Assembly: GCF_039939195.1 (NCBI RefSeq)
Contig: NZ_JBDUUH010000001.1
Span: forward strand, 744,001-808,000
DNA length: 64,000 bases
Source of the DNA: Foliimonas ilicis
Lineage (GTDB): Bacteria > Pseudomonadota > Alphaproteobacteria > Rhizobiales > Rhizobiaceae
Reading direction: 5' to 3'
Shown: one piece after another, positions 33,005-41,154 of the stretch
How the letters are laid out: every line of letters starts with the position of its first letter
Position numbering within the stretch: the stretch's first letter is position 1
Made by a program: the position numbers and the translations under genes
The notes under the pieces: model-generated
Told to the model about the DNA's origin: nothing
What the model saw: only the letters and a program-made list of their open reading frames with translations
The model's database searches: none

Positions 33005-33514
33005 TTAGGCGGGGGCAGAACCCTTGGTTCCGCCTAGCCATTGATGGGCTTGGTCGTCGTCCTGCGGCAACTGACCATTCGGCGTCATCTTATTCACCGT
33101 TTCGGGAATCGATGAGGACAGACGCTTCAGCAGATCATCGTAGTCCAGGCCGGTCTTTGCCGCTAATTCCTGAAGCGTATCCCTGCCTATTGCGGATTCG
33201 ACCTGGTCTGGCGAAATTTCTTTGGAGGGCGCATCGGGGCTTACCCAGGAGTCCGCAGCCTCTGTATGTCCGCCAGTCTTGAATGTGTCGACAAGTTCTC
33301 CCAGGCCTTTACTGAGCGAGCCTCCTTCAGCACCGCCAAACAAACCACCCAATCCGCCGAGAATACCTCCGCCGCCTTGGTTTTCGCCGCCGCCCTGTGC
33401 GTCAGTCTTCGCTCCTTGAAGGAGTTGTCCCAGCTTATCGCGGTTCTGGTAACCCGCGACCGCGAGCAGCCCCAGAAGTGCTGCGAGCGACGGCATGGTG
33501 TTACGAGAAGCCAT
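33005..33514 (-). CDS. YidB-family (DUF937) protein
   Basis: Protein of 169 residues. An N-terminal hydrophobic stretch (LAALLGLLAVAGYQNRDKLG), a Gly-rich middle (GGGGILGGLGGLFGG) and the conserved YidB part WVSPDAPSKEISPDQVESAI, TGLDYDDLLKRLSSSIPETVNKMTP in which the acidic-to-TP tail is typical. Function unknown; often in stress regulons. RBS AAAGGAA 8 bases before the ATG. It is 27 bases after the YeaQ-family gene and probably co-transcribed. Confidence 0.82.
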   Translation of the reverse strand: MASRNTMPSLAALLGLLAVAGYQNRDKLGQLLQGAKTDAQGGGENQGGGGILGGLGGLFGGAEGGSLSKGLGELVDTFKTGGHTEAADSWVSPDAPSKEISPDQVESAIGRDTLQELAAKTGLDYDDLLKRLSSSIPETVNKMTPNGQLPQDDDQAHQWLGGTKGSAPA

Positions 33515-33541
33515 TTTGTTGGTTCCTTTCTGTTTGGTGAG

Positions 33542-33793
33542 TTAGGCGCGTCGGGAGACTGCGCCCCAAACGAACAAAACGATCACGGCACCGACAATAG
33601 CGCCGATAAAGCCAGCACCCTGATTGGCGCTGTACCAACCCAAAGCCTGCCCAAGGTAGGAGGCGACGAACGCTCCCACGATGCCCAAGATTGTTGTCAG
33701 GATGAAGCCTTGCGGCTCGTTGTTGCCCGGCATGATGAATTTCGCCACGACTCCGGCGACAAAGCCAATGATAATTGTCCAGATTATACCCAT
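33542..33793 (-). CDS. GlsB/YeaQ/YmgE family stress response membrane protein
   Basis: Membrane protein of 83 residues with three hydrophobic segments: IIWTIIIGFVAGVVAKFIMPG, the central GFILTTILGIVGAFVASYLG and FIGAIVGAVIVLFVWG. The AKFIMPGNNEP and LGWYSANQGAGFIGA motifs are typical of transglycosylase-associated proteins (YeaQ family). GGAGGGACTTCTGGA precedes the ATG. A one-mismatch EcfG promoter lies upstream, matching its known stress association. Confidence 0.88.
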   Translation of the reverse strand: MGIIWTIIIGFVAGVVAKFIMPGNNEPQGFILTTILGIVGAFVASYLGQALGWYSANQGAGFIGAIVGAVIVLFVWGAVSRRA

Positions 33794-33828
33794 TCCAGAA
33801 GTCCCTCCACTCTAATAGGCATCGAAAT

Positions 33829-33853
33829 AACGCAGAAGACGGCAATAGGTTGC
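33829..33853 (-). promoter_or_regulatory. Degenerate EcfG-like promoter before the YeaQ-family gene
   Basis: Minus-strand GCAAC (33853-33849), 16 bases, CGTT (33832-33829), 36 bases before the start. One mismatch in the -35. Position and target gene fit, but the match is not exact. Confidence 0.45.
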
Positions 33854-33941
33854 ATAGCGTGCACGCCTCCTAAAAAAGCAGCAAAAGTGGGACTGAAAGG
33901 CAGATGAGGCCGTCACACTTTATGATGCGGAAGGGCAGGCT

Positions 33942-34211
33942 CTACTCTGATGGCTGGCCGGTCGGCTCGTTAGCTTCCGGAGCTGTTGTCGCAGGCGGTT
34001 GAGGGGGCGTATTTCCCGACGTTGGCGGCGGAGCATTGGTATTTTCTGTGGCCGGAGGCCGATTGGGCGCGTCATCCTCGTTCAGGATCTGATCCGTCTG
34101 CGTTCTGATTTCATCGCCGGTTTCCCGACTGATCAGCCCGTAAGACACGGCAATGCCAATGATTGCGGCGATGGCGGCGGCAACAAGGCCAGCTTTCAAC
34201 TTCTTCGTCAT
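33942..34211 (-). CDS. Small membrane-anchored Pro-rich protein
   Basis: Product of 89 residues. One membrane segment or uncleaved signal (KLKAGLVAAAIAAIIGIAVS) is followed by a polar stretch and a Pro/Thr/Asn-rich low-complexity tail (PPPTSGNTPPQPPATTAPE) that probably lies outside the membrane. No family recognised. Not clearly linked to the YeaQ gene, 148 bases away. Confidence 0.6.
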   Translation of the reverse strand: MTKKLKAGLVAAAIAAIIGIAVSYGLISRETGDEIRTQTDQILNEDDAPNRPPATENTNAPPPTSGNTPPQPPATTAPEANEPTGQPSE

Positions 34212-34373
34212 GATCTGACAATCCAGTTTGGCCCTGCCCGGATGGAACTTAGACCATCATAGGTTGCACTGTCACCCATGGTTCTGAAGCCAGCGACACA
34301 GCCGCCACCTAATAGCGCGGTAGTCGATCAGCAGAAGTCCTGCTCGAATTAGAGATTAAGTCGTTGATTTAAA

Positions 34374-34450
34374 TGGTGATCCCGACTGGATTCGAACCAG
34401 TGGCCTACAGATTAGGAATCTGCCGCTCTATCCTACTGAGCTACGGGACC
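34374..34450 (-). tRNA. tRNA-Arg, anticodon CCU
   Basis: Complete 77-base cloverleaf with encoded CCA. The acceptor GGTCCCG pairs with CGGGATC; D arm GCTCAGTAGGATAGAGC; anticodon stem GCAGA/TCTGT with loop TTCCTAA giving CCT; T arm CTGG-TTCGAAT-CCAG. Reads AGG codons, which are rare in this GC-rich genome. Confidence 0.97.
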
Positions 34451-34531
34451 GGCCAAAAAGACACATAACCGCTTCGCGGCGTTTCGCCAACCTCTTTGCG
34501 GTGCTGGAAAGGCTGCTTTCTTCAACTGAAA

Positions 34532-35695
34532 TCAGGCCGCGAGTTCGGTTTCCGTGAGCCGGACCCAATAGCTAACGCCGTGCGGAATGACGTCGTCATT
34601 GAAGTCGTAGGCCGGATGGTGAAGGCCCGCACTGTCTCCGTTTCCGACGAAGATGAGTGCTCCGGGACGCGCTTCGAGCATATAGGAGAAATCCTCGCCG
34701 CCCATGATCGGAGGCGTGGCACGATTGATGTTCTGCTCGCCAGCGACGTCCGCGGCTGCGTTCCCGGCTATTTCGGCCTCGTCGGCATGATTGAAGGTGA
34801 CGGGATAATTCGCGTCGTAGTCGACATCGATCTTCGCGCCATTTGCGGCAGCAATACCAGCACAGATTTCCTTCATGCGCTTTTCGGCGTTCGCGGCGAT
34901 TTCCTTGCGCAGCGTCCTTACCGTTCCGGCAATCTCCACTTCCTCGGGAATGACGTTATAGGCGTCGCCGCCATGGAATTTCGTGACGGTGACGACCAGC
35001 GAATCGATCGGATCGGTGTTGCGGGAAACGATGGTCTGAAACGCCGTCACCAATTGGCTGCCGATCATAATCGGGTCGATTGACTGATGCGGCATCGCCG
35101 CATGGCCGCCACGGCCTTTGATCGTGATCGTGAATTCCGCCGTCGCTGCCATGATCGGGCCGGGCTTGATCGCGAATTGTCCGAGCGGCAGGCCCGGCAT
35201 GTTGTGCATGCCATAGACCCGCTGGATGCCGAAGCGCTCCATCAAGCCTTCCTTGACCATTTCGTTACCGCCGCCGCCGCCTTCTTCAGCGGGCTGGAAA
35301 ATCATCGCCACGGAACCGCGAAAATTGCGGGTTTCCGCCAGATATTTGGCCGCGCCCAGCAGCATCGAGATGTGGCCATCATGGCCGCAGGCATGCATCG
35401 TACCTGATGTTTTCGATGCGTAGGGCTTTCCGGTGATCTCGGTCATCGGCAGTGCATCCATGTCGGCGCGCAGGCCGATCGTCGGTCCGTCGCCATGGCG
35501 TCCGCGGATGATAGCGACCACACCTGTCTTGGCGATGCCGGTTACGATTTCGTCGCAGCCGAACTCGCGCAGCTTCTCCGTGACAAAGGCTGCCGTTTCG
35601 AACACATCGAAATTCAGTTCCGGGTGCTGGTGAAGATGCCTGCGCCAAGCTGTTATCTCGTCTTGCATCTCTGCGGCACGGTTAAGAATCGGCAT
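34532..35695 (-). CDS. M20-family amidohydrolase (hippurate hydrolase / N-acyl amino acid hydrolase type)
   Basis: Metallohydrolase of 387 residues. Metal-binding motifs are intact: MHACGHDGHISMLLGA (about 98-113), EEGGGGGNEM (about 135) and YGMHNMPGLPLG (about 161), and the dimerisation domain with GRGGHAAMPH is present. The family cleaves N-acyl amino acids or amino-acid conjugates (hippurate, IAA conjugates); substrate not decidable. The start at 35695 gives the family length; the extension to 35755 has no RBS and would run into the divergent gene's control region. Confidence 0.9.
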   Translation of the reverse strand: MPILNRAAEMQDEITAWRRHLHQHPELNFDVFETAAFVTEKLREFGCDEIVTGIAKTGVVAIIRGRHGDGPTIGLRADMDALPMTEITGKPYASKTSGTMHACGHDGHISMLLGAAKYLAETRNFRGSVAMIFQPAEEGGGGGNEMVKEGLMERFGIQRVYGMHNMPGLPLGQFAIKPGPIMAATAEFTITIKGRGGHAAMPHQSIDPIMIGSQLVTAFQTIVSRNTDPIDSLVVTVTKFHGGDAYNVIPEEVEIAGTVRTLRKEIAANAEKRMKEICAGIAAANGAKIDVDYDANYPVTFNHADEAEIAGNAAADVAGEQNINRATPPIMGGEDFSYMLEARPGALIFVGNGDSAGLHHPAYDFNDDVIPHGVSYWVRLTETELAA

Positions 35696-35895
35696 TTGGA
35701 GAACTTTCGGTATTCGAGTGTGAGGTCCGGTGCGTTTTGACCATGATTGTTTCAATTTTTGCCATTATGGCGTCACATAGGGTAAATAGCACCTTCAAGA
35801 CTTCGGACGGCAGTCCCATGACTGTCGGCCAATCGGTCCAATTGGCGAAATCTTACGGACCGCAGCAGCTTGGGCAAGAGGCGATTTTCGGCTTG

Positions 35896-37038
35896 ATGAC
35901 ACGGATGAAGATTTTTCTGAAGCGCTCGGCGCTCTCTTTGGCAATGCTTGGCATTGGCGCGACCGGCGCTTTCGCCAATCCAACGATGATTTTTGACCTG
36001 AATTCCGGGCGCGTTCTGCAGCATGAGGATGCGTTCAAGCGCTGGTATCCGGCCTCGCTGACCAAGCTGATGACGGCCTATGTCGCGTTCCGTGCGGTGC
36101 AGGACGGCGAATTGCAGATGAACTCGCCGATACGGGTGACGAAGCATTCCGCCGGTGAGCCGCCGAGCAAGATGGGCTACAAGCAAGGCTCGGTCATGAC
36201 GCTCGACAATGCGTTGAAGATGATCATCATCAAGTCCGCGAACGACATCGCCATGGCCATCGGCGAAAATGTCGGCGGCTCGGAAAAAGCCTTTGCCGCG
36301 CGTATGAACAAGGAAGCGCAGCGGCTTGGCATGACGGGCTCGCATTTCGTGAACCCGAACGGACTGCACAATCCCCAGCAATATACGACGGCGCGCGATC
36401 TGGCGCTTCTGGTCCGGGCGATCCGCACCGATTTCCCGCAATATGCCTCGTATTTCTCCATCGAGGGGCTGGCGGCAGGCCAGACGGCAATTCCGAACTA
36501 CAATCTTCTCGTCGGACGCTATCCGGGCGCTGACGGCATGAAGACTGGCTTCGTTTGCGCCTCCGGCTTCAATATGATCGGCACGGCGACTCGCGAGGGG
36601 CGCACCCTCGTTGCGATCGTGCTTGGCGAAAAGTCGGTTCAGGCGCGCGCCGAAGTTGCAGCCGGTCTTTTGACCGAAGGTTTTGCGATGTCTTCCGCGC
36701 AGCCGGTAACGGTATCGTCGCTGCCCTTCTATGGCGAACCGGCTGCAGGTGCGACCGACATGCGCGAGGAGGTCTGCAGCACCAAGAAGCCTGCTGCCGA
36801 GCAGTCCGAAGGACCTTCGGCTGAAGCAAGCGCACGCAGCGAATCGCCTTACATGATGAAGCTGGCAAATCCGAAACTCGTGACAGTCGGTCTCGGCGGT
36901 GCGGAAGGACCGGTGCCGCTGGCCCGCAGAGGTCACGACGGACAGGAAGTGGCGGATGTGCCGGTGCCGACCTGGCGGCCGGACATGCCGCCGCCGGTTA
37001 TTGCAGCGCAGGGCGATTCTTCGGCCGGGGCCAACTAG
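35896..37038 (+). CDS. D-alanyl-D-alanine carboxypeptidase (penicillin-binding protein, DacF-like)
   Basis: Periplasmic serine peptidase of 380 residues that trims peptidoglycan stem peptides. Signal peptide about 1-27 (ALSLAMLGIGATGAFA). The three active-site motifs are S-L-T-K (in WYPASLTKLM), S-A-N (in KSANDIAMAIG) and K-T-G (in DGMKTGFVC). The C-terminal 100 residues are Pro/Glu-rich without the PBP5 C domain. Start chosen at ATG 35896 (GAGG 14 bases before); an ATG at 35905 also fits, while the frame to 35737 lacks a signal peptide at its front. Four bases precede the CobW-type gene. Confidence 0.9.
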   Translation: MTRMKIFLKRSALSLAMLGIGATGAFANPTMIFDLNSGRVLQHEDAFKRWYPASLTKLMTAYVAFRAVQDGELQMNSPIRVTKHSAGEPPSKMGYKQGSVMTLDNALKMIIIKSANDIAMAIGENVGGSEKAFAARMNKEAQRLGMTGSHFVNPNGLHNPQQYTTARDLALLVRAIRTDFPQYASYFSIEGLAAGQTAIPNYNLLVGRYPGADGMKTGFVCASGFNMIGTATREGRTLVAIVLGEKSVQARAEVAAGLLTEGFAMSSAQPVTVSSLPFYGEPAAGATDMREEVCSTKKPAAEQSEGPSAEASARSESPYMMKLANPKLVTVGLGGAEGPVPLARRGHDGQEVADVPVPTWRPDMPPPVIAAQGDSSAGAN

Positions 37039-37041
37039 GCA

Positions 37042-38142
37042 ATGCCGGCATATCCAATACCCGTTTCCGTGATCACCGGATTTCTCGGTGCCGGTAAGAC
37101 GACGCTTTTGAACCGGCTGCTGAAAGACCCGCAGCTTTCGGATACGGCTGTCATCATCAATGAATTCGGCGATGTCGCGATCGATCATCTGCTTGTCGAA
37201 CAGGCGTCGGACGGCATTATCGAGCTTTCGGACGGTTGTCTGTGCTGCACCGTGCGCGGTGAGCTGGTCGATACGCTTGCCGATCTGATCGACCGTCTCC
37301 AGACCGGCAAGATTGCAAAGCTTTCCCGCATTGTCATTGAAACGACGGGTCTGGCCGATCCGGCACCCGTGCTGCAATCGATCATGGGGCATCCGGCGCT
37401 CGTACAGGCGCTGCGGCTCGATGGCGTGATCACGCTGGTCGATGCGGTGAACGGTGCTTCGACGCTCGATCATCATGTCGAGGCGGTCAAGCAGGTCGGC
37501 GTGGCCGACAAAATCATTCTGTCCAAGGCTGACATGGTTGACGATGCAGAAGCATTGTCCGCACTTAAAAACCGTATTCGCGAGATCAACCCGTCAGCCA
37601 TTATGCTTGAAGGTTCGGACGGGCAGGCTGGCATTGCGGCGCTGCTCAAATGCGGCCTCTACGATCCCGAAACGAAGACTGCCGATGTGCGCCGCTGGCT
37701 GGGCGACGAGGCCGGGCATCATCATCACCATGGCGATCATCACGATCATGACCATGAACATCGGCATGACGAGCGCGTAAAATCCTACACGCTGGTCCAT
37801 GAAGGCCCGGTGCCCTATTCGTCCATCGAGATGTTTCTGGATTTGATCCGCTCGGCGCATGGCGAAAAGCTTTTGCGGCTCAAGGGCATAGTCGAGCTTG
37901 CAGAAGACCCATCGCGGCCTTTGGTTATTCATGGCGTTCAGAAAATTCTGCATCCGCCGGCACGTTTGCCGTTCTGGCCCGATGCAATGCGCGGCACGCG
38001 TCTTGTGCTGATCACGCTTGATATGCCGGAAGATTATGTGCGCGGGCTTTTTTCAGCCTTCACCAACCAGCCATCCATCGATACGCCCGACCGCGCTGCG
38101 GTTGAGAGCAATCCTTTGGCGATTGCCGGGGCGCGGCTTTAA
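37042..38142 (+). CDS. CobW/COG0523-family GTPase with His-rich metal loop
   Basis: Protein of 366 residues. P-loop GFLGAGKTT (about 12-20), the metal-binding C-x-C-C in SDGCLCCTVRG (about 64-74), switch ETTGLADP and a C-terminal CobW_C domain (about 245-355). The G4 motif is SKAD rather than NKAD. A loop at about 230-247 (HHHHHGDHHDHDHEHRHD) would bind zinc or another metal. This is the zinc-chaperone (ZigA/ZagA-like) branch rather than cobalamin CobW, inferred from the loop. It follows the carboxypeptidase by 3 bases; no Zur box was seen. Confidence 0.88.
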   Translation: MPAYPIPVSVITGFLGAGKTTLLNRLLKDPQLSDTAVIINEFGDVAIDHLLVEQASDGIIELSDGCLCCTVRGELVDTLADLIDRLQTGKIAKLSRIVIETTGLADPAPVLQSIMGHPALVQALRLDGVITLVDAVNGASTLDHHVEAVKQVGVADKIILSKADMVDDAEALSALKNRIREINPSAIMLEGSDGQAGIAALLKCGLYDPETKTADVRRWLGDEAGHHHHHGDHHDHDHEHRHDERVKSYTLVHEGPVPYSSIEMFLDLIRSAHGEKLLRLKGIVELAEDPSRPLVIHGVQKILHPPARLPFWPDAMRGTRLVLITLDMPEDYVRGLFSAFTNQPSIDTPDRAAVESNPLAIAGARL

Positions 38143-38370
38143 GGCCTTCATTTTTAAATAGAAACGCTGTCGGGACAACACCCCCTCTGCCCTGCCGGGC
38201 ATCTCCCCCTCAAGGGGGGAGATTACCCCGTCATGAACGCGCGGCACCAATTACCGACGTTGCAGAATGAAGGCGGAGAGCTGTGTCAGCCAATCTCCAC
38301 CCTTGAGGGGGAGATGCCCGGCAGGGCAGAGGGGGGTGCCTCGCAATTCCGTCAAACAGGAACCGCTCTA
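38142..38370. repeat. Palindromic repeat, copy A (between convergent cobW-like and tusA-like genes)
   Basis: About 229 bases. It starts AGGCCTTCATTTTTA at the last base of the upstream stop codon. The left arm (38180-38225; CCCCTCTGCCCTGCCGGGC onward) is complementary to the right arm (38296-38334; ...GCCCGGCAGGGCAGAGGGG) with a single mismatch in over 40 paired bases. The central 70 bases carry a block shared with copy B (ACGTTGCAG, GAAGGCGGAG, GTCAGCCAATCTCC). The right end reaches the stop codon of the convergent tusA-like gene. Same family as 50214-50446. Confidence 0.9.
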
Positions 38371-38601
38371 AGACCCGCGCTCGATCAGAAACCGATGCCC
38401 GCCTGCGTGCGCGTGCTTCTCGACGAGCAAATGGCCGTCTTCCTGGCAAAAGGCGGGTATGTCGATTGCCGCAAGCGGATCGGTTGTCTCGACCCATAAG
38501 CGACTGCCGGGCGTCATCGAAGACAGGCGCTTGCGGGTTCTAAGTACCGGCAAGGGGCAGTTCAGCCCCTTGAGGTCGTAGGTTTCGATAACTTGCTCCA
38601 A
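38368..38601 (-). CDS. TusA-family sulfurtransferase-like protein
   Basis: Protein of 77 residues with the family's signature: YDLKGLNCPLPVLRTRKRL (Cys at about 15 in the N-C-P-L-P motif), then VETTDPLAAIDIPAFC and HRFLIE. TusA-like proteins carry persulfide sulfur on this Cys for tRNA thiolation, Mo-cofactor or sulfur trafficking. It sits 6 bases downstream of the L,D-transpeptidase gene on the same strand. The stop lies at the edge of repeat copy A. Confidence 0.88.
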   Translation of the reverse strand: MEQVIETYDLKGLNCPLPVLRTRKRLSSMTPGSRLWVETTDPLAAIDIPAFCQEDGHLLVEKHAHAGGHRFLIERGS

Positions 38602-38607
38602 GCGCGG

Positions 38608-39918
38608 TCAGCTACCGAACAGCATGCTGCCGAGACGCTTGCGAACGCCGCCCAGAATGCCGGGCTTCGATGCGACTTCGGTGTTTTCCTGTACGGGCGC
38701 GGCCTGTTCCGGGCTTGGAACCATTGCGGCAGTGTTGGTTTCAGGTGCTGCACTTGCGGGAGCAGGCGCGGGAATTTGTGCGACGGCTGCTGCCTTCCCG
38801 CGCTCGGCTTTGGCCAGAGCGATTGCAGCGGCTTTTTCTGCCTCTGCCTTCTTTTTCGCTTCAGCAGCAGCGTCCAGTGCTGCCATGCGGCGACCAGCAT
38901 CGGAATCGACGCGGCCCATGCGTTCGGTTGCGACGACGACTGATCCGTCCTGCGCCAAAGACGGCGGCTCGAGCGAAACGCGCTCGCCGCGCGACCGCTT
39001 GCGGCTCCAGTCCGAAACGAGATTGGCTTCCTGAATGCCGGCAATGCTTGGCTTCGGCGGAGTTGCCTTGTTGACCGCCTTGGAGAAAGCGGCATCATAT
39101 GTCGATTGATAGGATTGATACGCGGTCTGCAGCGATTGCGGCTGGGCGAAGGCCGGGCAGGCATCCGAGGCCGAGAATTTCGCGCCGCCTTCCGGTATGC
39201 CGTTGAAGACATAACGCTTTTCGCAGACATCGACTTTCGGCGGCACTTTCGTAATTTCGAAGTGGTCGTAGCCTTCCTTCAGCATTTTCCAGAAAGCGTA
39301 ATTCGCATCACTGCGATAGCGCGCCATGTTGGCAGCCGTCATGCGGAAGGGGAATGCCTGAATCTGGAACTCGGTCTGGCCGCCCATGAAGGCATCGCGA
39401 CCGAACGCATAAATCTGCTCGACCTGTTCGTCGGTCATCGAATAGCAGCCTGACGACGAGCAGGCACCGTGAACCATGAGGTTCGAGCCGGTGCGGCCAT
39501 GGGAGCGGTCATAGGCGTTCGGATAGCCGATGTTGAATGCCAGATGATAGCTCGAATTCGGCTTCATCTGGGCCGGGCGCACAGTATAGAAACCCTCCGG
39601 GGCCTGCCGGTCGCCTTCGGTGAATTTCGGGCCAAGCTTGCCCGACCATTTGCAGATGTCGTATTCGGCGATCAGATCGTAGCGGCCGTTGTTCTTCTGC
39701 TTCCAGATTTCAAGCTTGCCCTCTTCCTTGAAGATGCGCGCCATGATCGGCGAGGTGCGGGTCATGCCCTTCGCCTTCATCTGGGTAACGATCTTTTCGG
39801 GAAGCTGCTTTTCAGCTTTCGGAGACAGATCCTGAAATACGGTTTCGCTGTTGTTACAACCGGCTATTGCCAGCGTGGCGATCAGCAATCCTGCGCGTAA
39901 TACGTTGGATTTCATCAT
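38608..39918 (-). CDS. L,D-transpeptidase (YkuD family) lipoprotein
   Basis: Exported enzyme of 436 residues expected to make 3-3 crosslinks or anchor proteins to peptidoglycan. Signal peptide with lipobox IAG-C (about 20). The YkuD domain (about 60-220) has MVHGACSSSGCYSMTD with catalytic Cys and the conserved His-Gly. The rest is low complexity: an Arg/Ser-rich part (SRKRSRGERV) and an Ala/Lys-rich coiled stretch (AALDAAAEAKKKAEAEKAAA), possibly wall-binding. Met codons at 39918 and 39915 are equivalent starts. Confidence 0.87.
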   Translation of the reverse strand: MMKSNVLRAGLLIATLAIAGCNNSETVFQDLSPKAEKQLPEKIVTQMKAKGMTRTSPIMARIFKEEGKLEIWKQKNNGRYDLIAEYDICKWSGKLGPKFTEGDRQAPEGFYTVRPAQMKPNSSYHLAFNIGYPNAYDRSHGRTGSNLMVHGACSSSGCYSMTDEQVEQIYAFGRDAFMGGQTEFQIQAFPFRMTAANMARYRSDANYAFWKMLKEGYDHFEITKVPPKVDVCEKRYVFNGIPEGGAKFSASDACPAFAQPQSLQTAYQSYQSTYDAAFSKAVNKATPPKPSIAGIQEANLVSDWSRKRSRGERVSLEPPSLAQDGSVVVATERMGRVDSDAGRRMAALDAAAEAKKKAEAEKAAAIALAKAERGKAAAVAQIPAPAPASAAPETNTAAMVPSPEQAAPVQENTEVASKPGILGGVRKRLGSMLFGS

Positions 39919-40048
39919 CTGTTCTGTCTTGGTCTGGTCGGCAATGCGTGAAGCAGAGCTTCCGGCTCACCTGTTTCGCTTCGCGGAACTTATGCCAGTT
40001 AACCTTGAAAATTCATTACTGCAAGAGTTAACAGACGAACAAAAGCGG

Positions 40049-40074
40049 CAGCCCGTCAAAATTTCGACGGGCTG
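40049..40074 (-). terminator. Hairpin downstream of accA
   Basis: CAGCCCGTC and GACGGGCTG form a 9-bp stem with an 8-base loop, 27 bases after the accA stop. On the minus strand it is followed by CCGCTTTTGTT. Probably the accA terminator. Confidence 0.7.
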
Positions 40075-40100
40075 TGTTTACTGTTCCGAAAACCGGAAAA

Positions 40101-41054
40101 TCAGAGATTTCGACCGAGTGTAAGGTATTTTTCGCGGCGTTCTTCGCGGAAATCCTTATTGGAACCGGCGAATTCGCGCATGGTCTTCTCGATAAGATCG
40201 CCGGTCGCCTTGATCACAGTTTCCGGCGCGCGATGCGCTCCGCCCAGCGGCTCGGGAATGATCTTGTCGATGATGTGAAGTTCGAAAAGATCCTGCGCGG
40301 TGATCTTCATGTTGGTCGCTGCATCTTTCGAGCGCGTCGTGTCGCGCCAGAGGATGGAGGCCGCACCTTCCGGCGAAATCACCGAATAGATCGCGTGTTC
40401 GAGCATGTAGACGCGATTTGCCGTCGCAATCGCGATTGCGCCGCCCGAACCGCCTTCGCCGATGACGATGGAGATGGACGGTACTTTCAGCGAAAGGCAC
40501 TTGGAGGTCGAGCGGGCGATTGCCTCTGCCTGACCGCGCTCTTCCGCGCCAACACCCGGATATGCGCCAGCGGTATCGACCAGCGTGACCATCGGCACGT
40601 TGAAACGATCGGCCAGTTCCATGATGCGGACGGCCTTGCGGTAGCCTTCGGGGCGAACCGAACCGAAATTGTGTTTCAGGCGGCTCTTGGTGTCGGAGCC
40701 TTTTTCCTGACCAAGGATCGCAACCGGCTCGCCGCGAAACCGCGCGAAGCCGCCAACGATTGCATTGTCTTCGCCAAAATTGCGGTCGCCGGCCAGCGGC
40801 GTGAAGTCGGTGAAGAGACCATCGATATAGTCGAGGCAATGCGGCCGGTCGGGATGACGCGCGACCTGAACCTTCTGCCAGGGCGTCAGCGCCTTGTAGG
40901 CGTCGCGTAAAGCGTCCTTGGAGCGCTTTTCCAGCCGAGCTATTTCATCGGCGACATCGACCGCCTCGCCGCCGCTTTCCGAAAGCTTCTTGAGCTCGAG
41001 GATCTTGCCCTCAAGGTCTGCGACGGGTTTTTCGAAATCGAGATAATTATACAT
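40101..41054 (-). CDS. accA: Acetyl-CoA carboxylase carboxyltransferase subunit alpha
   Basis: Enzyme subunit of 317 residues that with AccD transfers the carboxyl group from biotin to acetyl-CoA in fatty acid synthesis. N-terminal helix MYNYLDFEKPVADLE, then HPDRPHCLDYI, VTLVDTAGAYPGVGAEERGQAEAIA and IGEGGSGGAIAIA with two Gly-rich oxyanion regions, and the C-terminal PEPLGGAHR. Full family length. The ATG at 41054 was chosen on homology to the AccA start; the upstream frame to 41135 is not conserved in character. Confidence 0.96.
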   Translation of the reverse strand: MYNYLDFEKPVADLEGKILELKKLSESGGEAVDVADEIARLEKRSKDALRDAYKALTPWQKVQVARHPDRPHCLDYIDGLFTDFTPLAGDRNFGEDNAIVGGFARFRGEPVAILGQEKGSDTKSRLKHNFGSVRPEGYRKAVRIMELADRFNVPMVTLVDTAGAYPGVGAEERGQAEAIARSTSKCLSLKVPSISIVIGEGGSGGAIAIATANRVYMLEHAIYSVISPEGAASILWRDTTRSKDAATNMKITAQDLFELHIIDKIIPEPLGGAHRAPETVIKATGDLIEKTMREFAGSNKDFREERREKYLTLGRNL

Positions 41055-41154
41055 TCGCAATCGAACCAATACGTCGGAACTAAAGAAGTAGCCGCAAACC
41101 CGAAACGGAAGGTCAAGGGCTACGGCACGTGGCACTCACATAACGGCACGAGGC

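Noticed and set aside
33508..33530. GGAAC just upstream of the YidB-family gene
   Set aside because: It is part of the RBS AAAGGAACC, 8 bases before the ATG, with no -10 box.
35773..37476. 567-codon open frame opposite the D,D-carboxypeptidase
   Set aside because: Antisense to a gene with all three penicillin-binding motifs; low-quality Arg/His-rich translation and no RBS.
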